Source of the DNA: Solimicrobium sp043758755
GTDB lineage: Bacteria; Pseudomonadota; Gammaproteobacteria; Burkholderiales; Burkholderiaceae_D
DNA length: 64,000 nucleotides
Assembly: GCA_043758755.1 (NCBI GenBank)
Contig: JAYVMW010000015.1
Span: forward strand, 1-64,000
Reading direction: 5' to 3'
Below, piece after piece: positions 24,389-32,279 of the stretch. A program made the position numbers and the translations under genes. How positions within the stretch are numbered: position 1 is the first letter of the stretch; each line of letters opens with the position of its first letter. The notes beneath the pieces are model-generated. The model was not told where the DNA came from, searched no databases, and saw only the letters and a list, made by a program, of their open reading frames with translations.

Positions 24389-24973
24389 GGTGGTGTTTAC
24401 TTTGCTGTTTGTCAGGATAATTTCGATTTTTCATGGTGAATTGTCGATATGCTCAAAAAATCCGTTGTGCAGGGCATCCGGATTCATTGTTGTTTTCAAA
24501 TCATCGGCGTAACAAGACCCCGAAAAACAATGGACGCTTGATGCAAACCATTGATGTTTATATAAATTTTTCTATTTTATGACCCCTGCCTGTCTCATCT
24601 GGTTCTACTTATAAGTGCAGGGAGTTTCTTGAGTATAGACGTTCAAGGGCAAAGTGTCTGAAATCTTGTATCAAAAAAAATCAGGCAATCTCAATTCGTT
24701 CCAGCAACAAGGCACTGCGGTTTAAGAAGCCGTCGCTCGCTTGAAAATGGCTTTATTCACACGCTTTGAAATTCCATTTTAAAAAAATGCTGCTATATTG
24801 AAGTTCAGGGGCTGCAATCGGTTGTTCATGTGCGCCATTACAGTCCGAGGAAGGTTGCGTGTCAAAAAAGCATTGCTTAATGTTGTTGCCGACATGCTCA
24901 ACCGTTCTGATTCTGATCTGTGCAATCAGTCCGTTAATGCGGTCAGGCTCCAACAATAATTTTCGGAAAAGAA
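24389..24973. other. Intergenic region, mostly empty
   Basis: About 585 AT-rich bases between the diguanylate cyclase and the HNH gene. The only protein-like item is a 41-codon GTG frame at 24859-24984 (MSKKHCLMLLPTCSTVLILI...) with a GAGGAAG ribosome site six bases ahead. It overlaps the start of the HNH gene, has one hydrophobic segment and could be a small membrane or leader peptide. I see nothing else. Confidence 0.35.
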
Positions 24974-25747
24974 ATGAACTTTGAACAATGGATGATTGCT
25001 GAAGGTCTTTCAGAATCTTCGGTCAAGGCAAATTCAGATGCAATTAATGGCCCGCTTTCGGTGTGGGCCGATCTGCAGGATTTCAGCTTTGGGTCCTTGA
25101 GTTCGGTTATTGATCTGGATGTGTTCAATGCACTGGCAAAAAAAATTGAAGCCGCCGATGACTTCCAGATCAGAAACCGGCGTGGTCATGATATTTACGG
25201 GACCGCCCTGAATAAATACCGGGAATTTTTGATTTCACTGAACAGTTCAAAACTGGCCCACGGTTTCGGCCCCCATGCACGCGCAATGGCAGGACTGGAA
25301 GTTGGGCTGGGATTGGAATCAACTATTCCGAGGCGGCAAAGGGATGAAAGGGAGCAGGTTTTAATTGACATCATCAGGCGACGAGGTCAAAACGAGCTCA
25401 GGTCAAAATTACTCACCGCTTATGGGTCCAGATGTGCAATTACAGGTTGCGGCGTAATTGAACTGCTTGAAGTGGCACACATTACCCCATACATGGCAGC
25501 TGCTGCCGATCCGGTAAAAAACGCGCTGTTGTTAAGAGCAGATATTCATACGCTCTGGGATTTGGGTTTGATTGCGCTTGATCCTGCAACCTTAACGGTC
25601 TGGGTGCATCCGCAGGTTGCCGATCCAGGTTATTTAAACCTGGTCGACTCGAATCCATTTTTGCCGCTTGCAGACCACCAAAAACCGTCCATCGATGCCT
25701 TGAAACTGCAATGGCAAACAGTGCATCCCGGTCATCCCAAACCATGA
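24974..25747 (+). CDS. HNH-family endonuclease
   Basis: A 257-residue protein with a C-terminal HNH nuclease domain (about residues 135-215). The motif reads RSKLLTAYGSRCAITGCGVI, then LEVAHITPY with the first catalytic His, and NALLLRADIHTLWDLGLIAL with the Asn/His pair, the form found in many McrA-like and restriction-associated nucleases. The N-terminal 120 residues (MNFEQWMIAEGLSESSVKAN...) form a separate alpha-helical domain I do not recognise, perhaps for target recognition. No methylase or other defence gene adjoins it. Confidence 0.82.
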   Translation: MNFEQWMIAEGLSESSVKANSDAINGPLSVWADLQDFSFGSLSSVIDLDVFNALAKKIEAADDFQIRNRRGHDIYGTALNKYREFLISLNSSKLAHGFGPHARAMAGLEVGLGLESTIPRRQRDEREQVLIDIIRRRGQNELRSKLLTAYGSRCAITGCGVIELLEVAHITPYMAAAADPVKNALLLRADIHTLWDLGLIALDPATLTVWVHPQVADPGYLNLVDSNPFLPLADHQKPSIDALKLQWQTVHPGHPKP

Positions 25748-25915
25748 CCAGCCGGTGCACAGATCAGGACGTATGCTTTGGATAATCTGCAACTCGTCAC
25801 TTTCCTGGGGCAGGTCCAGAATAATCGCTGCGTCCGATGGGATGTCTTCGTCGCAGAATGGTGACTGCCCCGACCCCGCAATATTTGATTTCGCTTCAGA
25901 AAGGCGCGCATATTG

Positions 25916-26209
25916 ATGGATGACAGCCGTGAGCTGTTTGACGAAATCGTCAGCCTTTTTTTAAAAGACACGCCCCAATATCTGCAGGCGATCAGGCTGG
26001 CGCTGGAGCAGGGCAATGCCGAACAGTTAAAGCATAACGCGCACGCGCTTAAAGGCATGGTGAGCGTGTTTGCCGCCGAGCGTACGATACAGGCGGCAGA
26101 TCGGGTGGAAAAATTGGGTGATGGAGCAAATGGCAGCGAATTGGTGCGTGTGCTGGAGGGCGAGTTGAAAACTCTGCGCGATGCGCTGGTGGCTTACCAA
26201 TGGATCTGA
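25916..26209 (+). CDS. Histidine phosphotransfer (Hpt) domain protein
   Basis: A 97-residue four-helix Hpt module. The phospho-accepting His lies in AHALKGMVSVFAAE (family HxLKG), preceded by FLKDTPQYLQAIRLALEQG. Such stand-alone Hpt proteins relay phosphate between hybrid kinases and response regulators. ATG 25916 is preferred over the TTG one codon before. No kinase is adjacent; the receiver-bearing kinase at 44.3 kb is one possible partner. Confidence 0.85.
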   Translation: MDDSRELFDEIVSLFLKDTPQYLQAIRLALEQGNAEQLKHNAHALKGMVSVFAAERTIQAADRVEKLGDGANGSELVRVLEGELKTLRDALVAYQWI

Positions 26210-26307
26210 TGGGATTGGCAATGGTGCAGCGCGAAAGCCATTAGGAGGTACTTCTCCGTGTTAAACTCCATAAAAGTGACCGTAATGCCAAATCCAAGGA
26301 AGCAGTG

Positions 26308-26838
26308 ATGACAACAGCTAATACTTATGACTTAAAAACGATTTATTACCACTGGTTCAGTGCCGCACTGATTTTTACGCTCTGGCTGCTTGGTGAAAAT
26401 ATAGACTGGTTTGCCAAAGGTGATCCAAGGGTCTATGCCAGAAGCCTGCACATTACGCTGGGTCTGATTCTGGCTTTCGTGTTTGTACGGAGATTCAAGT
26501 GGCGGATTCAGGGCGGTGTGAAGTTGCCTCAGGCAACGCCGGGAGGAATGGGAAAGTTGGCGCTTGGCGTGCATCATTTGCTGTATCTGCTGATCGGGCT
26601 GACCATCATTCTTGGGATTGCCGCAGTCTGGATCCGCGGCGACAACATCTTCAACCTGTTCCAAGTTCCGGCGTTTGATCCGACCGACAAGCAATTGCGG
26701 GAAGACGTTGTCGATGTTCACGGATTACTGGCGAACTCATTGCTGATTTTGGCCGCAGGACATGCCGTGCTGGCGATCTGGCATCAGCTGATGATCAAAG
26801 ATGGCGTGTTGAAGCGGATGTGGCCTGGCTTAAAGTAG
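26308..26838 (+). CDS. Cytochrome b561
   Basis: A 176-residue four-helix inner-membrane cytochrome of the bacterial CybB type, which passes electrons between quinol and other carriers. Haem-ligand histidines are expected in the four helices: IYYHWFSAALIF, RSLHITLGLIL, LGVHHLLYLLIGL and DVHGLLANSLLILAAGHAVL, ending with IWHQLM. Length is standard. ATG 26308 follows the AGGAAGC ribosome site. It is transcribed alone. Confidence 0.9.
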   Translation: MTTANTYDLKTIYYHWFSAALIFTLWLLGENIDWFAKGDPRVYARSLHITLGLILAFVFVRRFKWRIQGGVKLPQATPGGMGKLALGVHHLLYLLIGLTIILGIAAVWIRGDNIFNLFQVPAFDPTDKQLREDVVDVHGLLANSLLILAAGHAVLAIWHQLMIKDGVLKRMWPGLK

Positions 26839-26940
26839 ATTTTTCGTATCGTCCGGGACGCCGGTGCGCGATGCTGAATAACCGGAGCGGATTTCAAGTT
26901 CGAGATCCGATCCCTGGTCCTTTCTCTTCAAAATGCCATA

Positions 26941-27492
26941 TTAATCAACGTGCTTTTTTACCCAGGCGACGTACTTGTTCATCCAGTTTTGCAAAAATTG
27001 CTTGCTGCCGGATCCGATATTCCCGTCTGCATCGAACAAGCCTTCCTTGGCCTGAATGAACGCTTCTGGCTGACCAAGGGTCGGCATATCCAGATAGGCG
27101 AGAATATTGCGCAAATGTTGCTGGGCCATTGCGCTGCCGATGGTGCCTACTGACACGCCCAACACACCGGCTGGTTTGCCGGCCCAGGCGCTTTGCCCGT
27201 ATGGTCGCGACGCAATATCGATCGCATTTTTGAGAACGCCAGGAATGGAGCGGTTATATTCCGGCGTGATAAATAAAACGCCTTGCGCAGCCAGTATTTC
27301 TGCTTTCAGTCGTTTGATGGGCTCGGACGGATTGGCATCGTTATCCTGATTGTAAAGTGGCAGGTCGCCAATCTCAATGTGTTTGAAAGTGAATTCGGCT
27401 GGTGCCAATTTAACGACGGCGCTGGCCAGTTTGCGGTTGAATGAGTCTTGACGCAAGCTGCCTGTTACTACGGCAATGTGGTATTGGTCCAT
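26941..27492 (-). CDS. NAD(P)H-dependent FMN reductase (ChrR/YieF-like)
   Basis: A 183-residue flavodoxin-like enzyme that reduces quinones, chromate or azo compounds with NAD(P)H. The FMN phosphate loop is TGSLRQDSFNRKLA near the N-terminus. LFITPEYNRSIPGVLKNAID is the conserved flavin/dimer stretch, and WAGKPAGVLGVSVGTIGSAM completes the fold. ATG 27492 is chosen over one four codons upstream from family alignment. The remnant of a LysR-type regulator lies just upstream on the same strand. Confidence 0.88.
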   Translation of the reverse strand: MDQYHIAVVTGSLRQDSFNRKLASAVVKLAPAEFTFKHIEIGDLPLYNQDNDANPSEPIKRLKAEILAAQGVLFITPEYNRSIPGVLKNAIDIASRPYGQSAWAGKPAGVLGVSVGTIGSAMAQQHLRNILAYLDMPTLGQPEAFIQAKEGLFDADGNIGSGSKQFLQNWMNKYVAWVKKHVD

Positions 27493-27504
27493 ATTGATCT
27501 CCAA

Positions 27505-27636
27505 TTAACGATGGTTTGATATTTCTGTTGCACGCTTCGGTAGTGAATCCCGGTACCAGGAAAACCTGGCCCGGGAGATGTTCAGTTTGTCGGCTGCCGC
27601 GGCGAAGCTGCCACCGTCGACCACGGCAATATACAT
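27505..27636 (-). pseudogene. Remnant of a LysR-family regulator (HTH part)
   Basis: MYIAVVDGGSFAAAADKLNI, then SRARFS, reproduces the first helices of a LysR-type helix-turn-helix (normally F..VVD.GSFAAAA..L.IS...VSR), after which the frame runs into unrelated residues and stops at codon 44. The ligand-binding domain is missing. It lies between the FMN reductase and the dioxygenase. Confidence 0.65.
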
Positions 27637-27730
27637 TTATTAAGCAGAAAACAGGTCTATTGCTGACCATTGTCATCTCGCAGCCAATTAAACCACGATA
27701 AGATGGACCCTTCTTTCCAGGAGGTGCCCT

Positions 27731-28516
27731 ATGTCTTTATTACCAACCCTGTTCATTTCACACGGCTCACCCATGATGGCGCTCAACGACAGTCCGGCCC
27801 ATCGCTTTGTCGCAAGTCTGGGACTGAGCCTGGCGCGTCCCAAAGCGATTGTGGTGGTGTCGGCGCACTGGGAAACTGCTGGCGGTGCGGTGGTGTCGGC
27901 GGCTGCGCAACCGGAAACGATCCATGATTTCGGTGGATTTTCTCCGGCATTGTACGACATTCGTTATCAGGCTTCCGGGTCCCCGGAATTGGCTGAACGG
28001 GCCGCGTCGTTAATTGAAGCAGCCGGCATTCCGGTTGGACGCAGCGAGCGACGCGGACTTGATCACGGTGCCTGGGTTCCGCTCAGTATCATGTATCCAA
28101 ACGGTGATCTGCCGGTACTGCAAATTTCGCTGATCCGTGGTGCCGGTCCGGCCGCGCACCAAAAGTTGGGCCGGGCTCTGGCGCAGTTGCGTCACGAAGG
28201 AGTACTGGTGATTGGTTCAGGGTCGATGACGCATAACCTCTATGAGTTCCGCGGCCAGGCAATTGACGCAGCGGTTTCGGTATGGGTCAGCGAATTCACG
28301 CGCTGGATGCAGGAGCGGCTTCTTGCGGATGACAGTGCGGCCCTGCTCGACTACCGCAATCGTGCACCGTCGGCCCAGCAAAATCATCCGAGCGAGGAAC
28401 ATTTGTTGCCGCTGTTTGTGGCGATGGGTGCAGCCGGTGCCGAGGCGAAAGCACAATTGCTGCATTCTAGTGTTGAACACGGCGTGCTGGCCATGGATGC
28501 GTACGCCTTTAACTGA
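27731..28516 (+). CDS. ygiD: DODA-type extradiol dioxygenase (YgiD family)
   Basis: A 261-residue class III extradiol ring-cleavage dioxygenase. Iron/zinc-binding histidines are visible in FISHGSPMMAL, VVSAHWE, DHGAWVPLSIMYP and GSGSMTHNLYEF. Relatives include plant DOPA dioxygenase and E. coli YgiD, which open DOPA-like catechols. The natural bacterial substrate is unclear. AGGAGGTG lies seven bases before ATG. Confidence 0.9.
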   Translation: MSLLPTLFISHGSPMMALNDSPAHRFVASLGLSLARPKAIVVVSAHWETAGGAVVSAAAQPETIHDFGGFSPALYDIRYQASGSPELAERAASLIEAAGIPVGRSERRGLDHGAWVPLSIMYPNGDLPVLQISLIRGAGPAAHQKLGRALAQLRHEGVLVIGSGSMTHNLYEFRGQAIDAAVSVWVSEFTRWMQERLLADDSAALLDYRNRAPSAQQNHPSEEHLLPLFVAMGAAGAEAKAQLLHSSVEHGVLAMDAYAFN

Positions 28517-28529
28517 CAAAGGAAGTGAA

Positions 28530-28601
28530 ATGACTGACAAACTTGACGTAACGATGCTGGAACCGGCCTCCGTTCAAAGCATGGCTGGGCAGTCAACTTG
28601 A
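28530..28601 (+). CDS. Very short frame after ygiD, probably a remnant
   Basis: A 23-codon frame (MTDKLDVTMLEPASVQSMAG...) with an AAGGAAG ribosome site begins 13 nt after ygiD. It is too short to assign and may be the surviving start of a lost second gene of the unit. Confidence 0.2.
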   Translation: MTDKLDVTMLEPASVQSMAGQST

Positions 28602-28712
28602 TAATATGGATGCGTGACCAGCCTGGATTGTTTTCTGGTGTTGGCCTGGTGAAGTTAATGCAACCTGTTCTCAAGTAGAACAACAGAGTTGTAAACTCAG
28701 AAAGGTAACGCT

Positions 28713-29636
28713 GTGGCGACACTTTTTCATTTGATCGAACAATATGGTTTGATTCTCGTTTTTGCCAATGTACTGATCGAGCAGATTGGCATTCCGGTTC
28801 CGGCCTATCCCACTCTGGTGATTACCGGCGCCTTGCTCAATCGCGGTGACTATTCAACCACCATGTTGTTGCTGACCGCAATATGTGCCTCGCTAATTGC
28901 TGACTACATCTGGTTTGCCGCAGGTCGGGCTTACGGGCGCAAGATCACCACGACCTTGTGTCGCATTTCTTTGTCGCCAGATTCCTGTGTGCGACAAACC
29001 GAAATTATTTACCTGCGCTGGGGTGCGCCATCGTTGCTGGTGGCTAAATTCATTCCCGGTTTCGCTTCGGTGGCCAGTGCCTTGGCCGGCTCGGTCGGAA
29101 CACGGCGCTCCACATTTATACTCTTTGACGGACTTGGAGCGCTGTTATGGGCAGGTTCGGTAATTTATCTCGGCTCCCTGTTCAGAACCGCGATTGGAGA
29201 TTTGCTGGATATTCTGCAGGCATTGGGGAAGTGGGGCGTGGTTCTGGTAGGCATCGCGCTGGCGAGCTTTATTGCCTCAAAATGGTGGCAACGTTATCGA
29301 TTTATGCGCTCGCTGCGCATGGCACGCATTACCGTCGCAGAACTGTATGCGCTGCTGCAACAAGGCCAGTCACCACTGATTATCGATGTCCGCACTTCAA
29401 CAGTCCATAAAGTGGAGCGCATTCCCGGCGCAGTGGTCCTGTCGGTTGACGACCTGACCGGTCGTGAACTGGACAAGATGGTCGACGGCGAAGTGATTGT
29501 CTATTGTGCCTGCCCTAACGAGGCATCCGCTGCGGTCGTTGCGAAAAAATTGATGCAACTTGGTTACAAGCGGGTACGACCGTTGGCAGGTGGCATTGAT
29601 GCATGGATCGCTGCCGGATACAACGTGGTGTCCTGA
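28713..29636 (+). CDS. DedA-family membrane protein fused to a rhodanese domain
   Basis: A 307-residue fusion. Residues 1-195 form a DedA/SNARE-associated membrane domain (IEQIGIPVPAYPTLVITGAL, VAKFIPGFASVASALAG), a family of lipid scramblase/flippase-like transporters. After a linker, residues 205-305 are a rhodanese domain (LIIDVRTSTVHKVERIPGAV) whose active-site loop YCACPNEASAA carries the catalytic Cys. The cytoplasmic sulfurtransferase would sit on a membrane transporter. The start is GTG after a GAAAGG site. Such fusions occur in other proteobacteria; their substrate is not known to me. Confidence 0.85.
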   Translation: MATLFHLIEQYGLILVFANVLIEQIGIPVPAYPTLVITGALLNRGDYSTTMLLLTAICASLIADYIWFAAGRAYGRKITTTLCRISLSPDSCVRQTEIIYLRWGAPSLLVAKFIPGFASVASALAGSVGTRRSTFILFDGLGALLWAGSVIYLGSLFRTAIGDLLDILQALGKWGVVLVGIALASFIASKWWQRYRFMRSLRMARITVAELYALLQQGQSPLIIDVRTSTVHKVERIPGAVVLSVDDLTGRELDKMVDGEVIVYCACPNEASAAVVAKKLMQLGYKRVRPLAGGIDAWIAAGYNVVS

Positions 29637-29826
29637 ACTTTGTAGCAGGATTTTCAACTGCTGATCGTAAATTGCTTCCGTACTGACTAACAGTGCGGGG
29701 CACGCTCACTCCCAAAGGCTTGCTGGACTGCAAGATTGGTTAATATGACTATTTCAACTGCATTCTATGTGTTTTCTATGTGAATGACATTAACATATTT
29801 ATTTGCATTAAAATGTGACCTCATTA

Positions 29827-30210
29827 ATGAGCGATGCCACCAAGCCGGCTGAGAATCACGTGCATGTATATCAAAAAATAAAGTATTTCAGAAATCGTAT
29901 CCCTTCGTTCGAATGCATTCCGGGCTGCCATGATTGTTGTGGGCCCGTGACGACCTCTTCGCACGAAGCGTCTGCATTGCCGGTGAAAGAAGATGCCGAG
30001 CATGATGAGGCTCTGAGTAAATGGAGTTGTACTTATCTGGGAAGCAAAGGATGTTCCGTTTACGATGATCGCCCCCTTATATGCCGACTGTTCGGGACAA
30101 CAGCGACTCTGCGTTGTCCGCATGGCAGGCGACCCGAAACCATGATCGACCCTCTCATTGAGAATCAGATTCAACAGTTTTTTCAGGATACCCGACAGGT
30201 ATTGGTTTAA
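29827..30210 (+). CDS. YkgJ-family Cys-cluster protein
   Basis: A 127-residue zinc- or iron-binding-type protein. The Cys cluster is CIPGCHDCCGP near residue 33, followed by SCTYLGSKGCSVYDDRPLIC and CRLFGTT, the standard CxxxCxxCC...C...C...RP..CR pattern. Function in the family is unknown; some members are near methyltransferases. The spermidine-synthase-like gene follows by about 115 bp. ATG 29827 fits the family better than the upstream GTG. Confidence 0.8.
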   Translation: MSDATKPAENHVHVYQKIKYFRNRIPSFECIPGCHDCCGPVTTSSHEASALPVKEDAEHDEALSKWSCTYLGSKGCSVYDDRPLICRLFGTTATLRCPHGRRPETMIDPLIENQIQQFFQDTRQVLV

Positions 30211-30324
30211 GTCAGTCTCGCACAATCAATTCGCGGATGAATTGGAGTGATACGCCGTGGTTTATCAGAGCCAGAATAGCGGCACTGTAAATCGTTCAGT
30301 CTCAGAAAACAGGAATAGCAGGGA

Positions 30325-31371
30325 ATGGCAACGAATCGTGTGCAAAAAATGAATAAGGGAAATGCTGGCAGGCAGGTTCCGCGGCCCGAGAATAAGTACC
30401 TGAAAAAATTGAGCAACAAATACGCTGACTGGATTCAGGACATGAATGATGAATTGGCGGAATTGAAACAAGCCGGCAGCAGTAAAAGTGCGTTCGAGAG
30501 GGTCTGTCATAACAGTAATGGCAAACCATTTGTTTTCGAGGAAGGCAATATGCGATCCCTGCATTTTGATGAGCGCATGATGCAAAGCGCTATGCTGATC
30601 GATGCACCCAATGAACTGGTATTTGGCTATACCAGGTCAATGATGGGATTCCTGTTGATTAACGATGAACCCAGGCACATATTAATGATAGGTCTGGGCG
30701 GTGGTTCGTTGGCGAAGTTTTGCTATAAGTATCTGCCCCATGCGCGCATCACTGTTGTTGAAATCAATGCAAACGTCATCGCGCTGCGTGATCAGTTTCT
30801 GATACCATCGGACGATGATCGGTTTCAGATTGTTCACATGGATGCCGTAGAGTTTATTGAACAAAGCACGGACCAGTATGATGTGATTCTCCTGGATGGT
30901 TTTGACGCTGACGGACTGGTAGCCACTCTTCTTGCTGATGATTTCATTTCGTCTTGCCAGACCAAATTGGAACCGCACGGAATTCTGGTCACAAATATGT
31001 GGGGAAAATCGAAAACGTTGATTTCTGTGATAGCTCGTATGAGTCATATTTTTAACGATCCGGTCTGGTGGTGCCATTCAAGCGACAGTTATAACCTGAT
31101 TACCTTTGCCCTCAAGTCGGATGCCCATGTATTCAATAATAATCTGGTCGAAAAAGCGCGCGCCCTCGATAAATCCTACTGGTTAGGATTGGAGAATTTG
31201 GCTGGTCGGATCAGAACCATTTCCAGGACCGGTCTGGAATGGGTCCTGGCACCCGATTGTATTCAATTCAATTTGAAGAACTTCTTCTTTCAGGAGGCGG
31301 TTGAGAGAAAAGTGGCGTATTTTTTCGCAGCCGATGCGATGATTGCTCTGACAGGCCGGTCATGGATATAG
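30325..31371 (+). CDS. Spermidine-synthase-like SAM-dependent transferase
   Basis: A 348-residue protein with a central SAM-binding Rossmann fold of the spermidine synthase type: ILMIGLGGGSLAKFCYKYLP, the acidic loop VVEINANVIALRD, IVHMDAVEFI and VILLDGFDADG. It is longer than spermidine synthases, with a lysine-rich N-terminus (about 60 residues) and a C-terminal extension of about 100. The usual putrescine-binding residues are not obvious. It may be a methyltransferase or aminopropyltransferase of unknown substrate. Confidence 0.75.
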   Translation: MATNRVQKMNKGNAGRQVPRPENKYLKKLSNKYADWIQDMNDELAELKQAGSSKSAFERVCHNSNGKPFVFEEGNMRSLHFDERMMQSAMLIDAPNELVFGYTRSMMGFLLINDEPRHILMIGLGGGSLAKFCYKYLPHARITVVEINANVIALRDQFLIPSDDDRFQIVHMDAVEFIEQSTDQYDVILLDGFDADGLVATLLADDFISSCQTKLEPHGILVTNMWGKSKTLISVIARMSHIFNDPVWWCHSSDSYNLITFALKSDAHVFNNNLVEKARALDKSYWLGLENLAGRIRTISRTGLEWVLAPDCIQFNLKNFFFQEAVERKVAYFFAADAMIALTGRSWI

Positions 31372-31473
31372 GCGCGTCATCGCTGTAGAGATCAGGATTT
31401 TAAGGCAGCAATTTGTTTGACCCGGCAACCGGTAGCGCCGGGTGCAACCCGAATGGAAAATCAGGACGTAATT

Positions 31474-31659
31474 ATGGAAAACAAGACAGCCAGACTGACA
31501 CTGTTGGTAGACCCGGTGAAGAAAAAGGCCTTTGAAGACCTTTGTGCCGCTCAAGACTTGACCCCCTCACAGGTGATTCGTCAATTGATGCGTGACTATA
31601 TGCAGCACCATGGTGTTGAGTACAGCACCAAAAGTAAAATCAGTGCGACAAAAAAATGA
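31474..31659 (+). CDS. Small ribbon-helix-helix DNA-binding protein
   Basis: A 61-residue protein with the CopG/MetJ-like pattern: a beta strand (ARLTLLVDPVKKKAFEDLCA) followed by the two-helix unit QDLTPSQVIRQLMRDYM. Such proteins are dimeric regulators, often antitoxins, but no toxin is adjacent. ATG 31474 is chosen because AGGA lies eight bases ahead; upstream in-frame ATGs lack this. Confidence 0.65.
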   Translation: MENKTARLTLLVDPVKKKAFEDLCAAQDLTPSQVIRQLMRDYMQHHGVEYSTKSKISATKK

Positions 31660-31699
31660 TCCTGCTAATTTCTGCAGCAAAACTCGCCCAGCTGATTTT

Positions 31700-31860
31700 T
31701 CGCTTCGACTACTTCTGTGGCGCAGGCTCCTAGCATGGGTTGACAACAGTAGGTTCATCATGTTGGCACTGCCATTGACGATGGCCGCATCCACCACCTG
31801 GCCGATGCCGCTGTTTTGCGCATTCAGAATTGCGGCCCTGGCAACATTGCTGGTGCCAAA
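31700..31860 (-). pseudogene. Remnant of a CoA-transferase family III (CaiB/Amacr-type) gene
   Basis: A frame on the minus strand reads ARAAILNAQNSGIGQVVDAA, then IVNGSANMMNLLLST, closely matching the conserved 'LLERERSGRGQVVDAAMVDGSALL' region of alpha-methylacyl-CoA racemase and other family III CoA transferases. There is no start, and the reading turns into unrelated residues after LLST. Only about 40 of some 380 residues survive. Confidence 0.6.
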
Positions 31861-31893
31861 GCAGAATGAACAAACAATAAAAACGGAGACGCT

Positions 31894-32154
31894 ATGAATT
31901 ATTTTTTACGGGCCGGCTGTCTGGCAATCTATCTGGGTGCACTGGTCAGTCTGTCGGTTGCACTGCCGCACGACTATGCAGTCACGCTGCAGGTTCTGGC
32001 CGGTTTGTTGTTGGTGGTACATTTACTGGAAGTGTTTATTTTTATGCGTCACCTGCGACTGTACCAAGGACCAGTCGCAATCAGCATTGTTCTTACGCTG
32101 CTGTTTGGCCTGTTGCATTGGCAGCCATTGCTGGCTGCTTCGAAACGGAATTGA
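31894..32154 (+). CDS. DUF1145-family small membrane protein
   Basis: An 86-residue protein with three predicted membrane helices (CLAIYLGALVSLSVALP, TLQVLAGLLLVVHLLEVFIF, AISIVLTLLFGLLHW). The HLLEVFIFMRHLRLYQGP stretch is typical of DUF1145 (YhhL-like) proteins of unknown role. GGAGACGCT precedes ATG. Confidence 0.75.
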   Translation: MNYFLRAGCLAIYLGALVSLSVALPHDYAVTLQVLAGLLLVVHLLEVFIFMRHLRLYQGPVAISIVLTLLFGLLHWQPLLAASKRN

Positions 32155-32279
32155 TCCGTATCAAGCGATGCAAGTGCTGTAAATCTCAGCGCCAGAGCAG
32201 TCGCACCGGAATGGGAATCCGGATCCCCTGCAGATGTCCAGGCGCCAGACTGTGCGCCAGAAGTGTACAAAAATCGATT

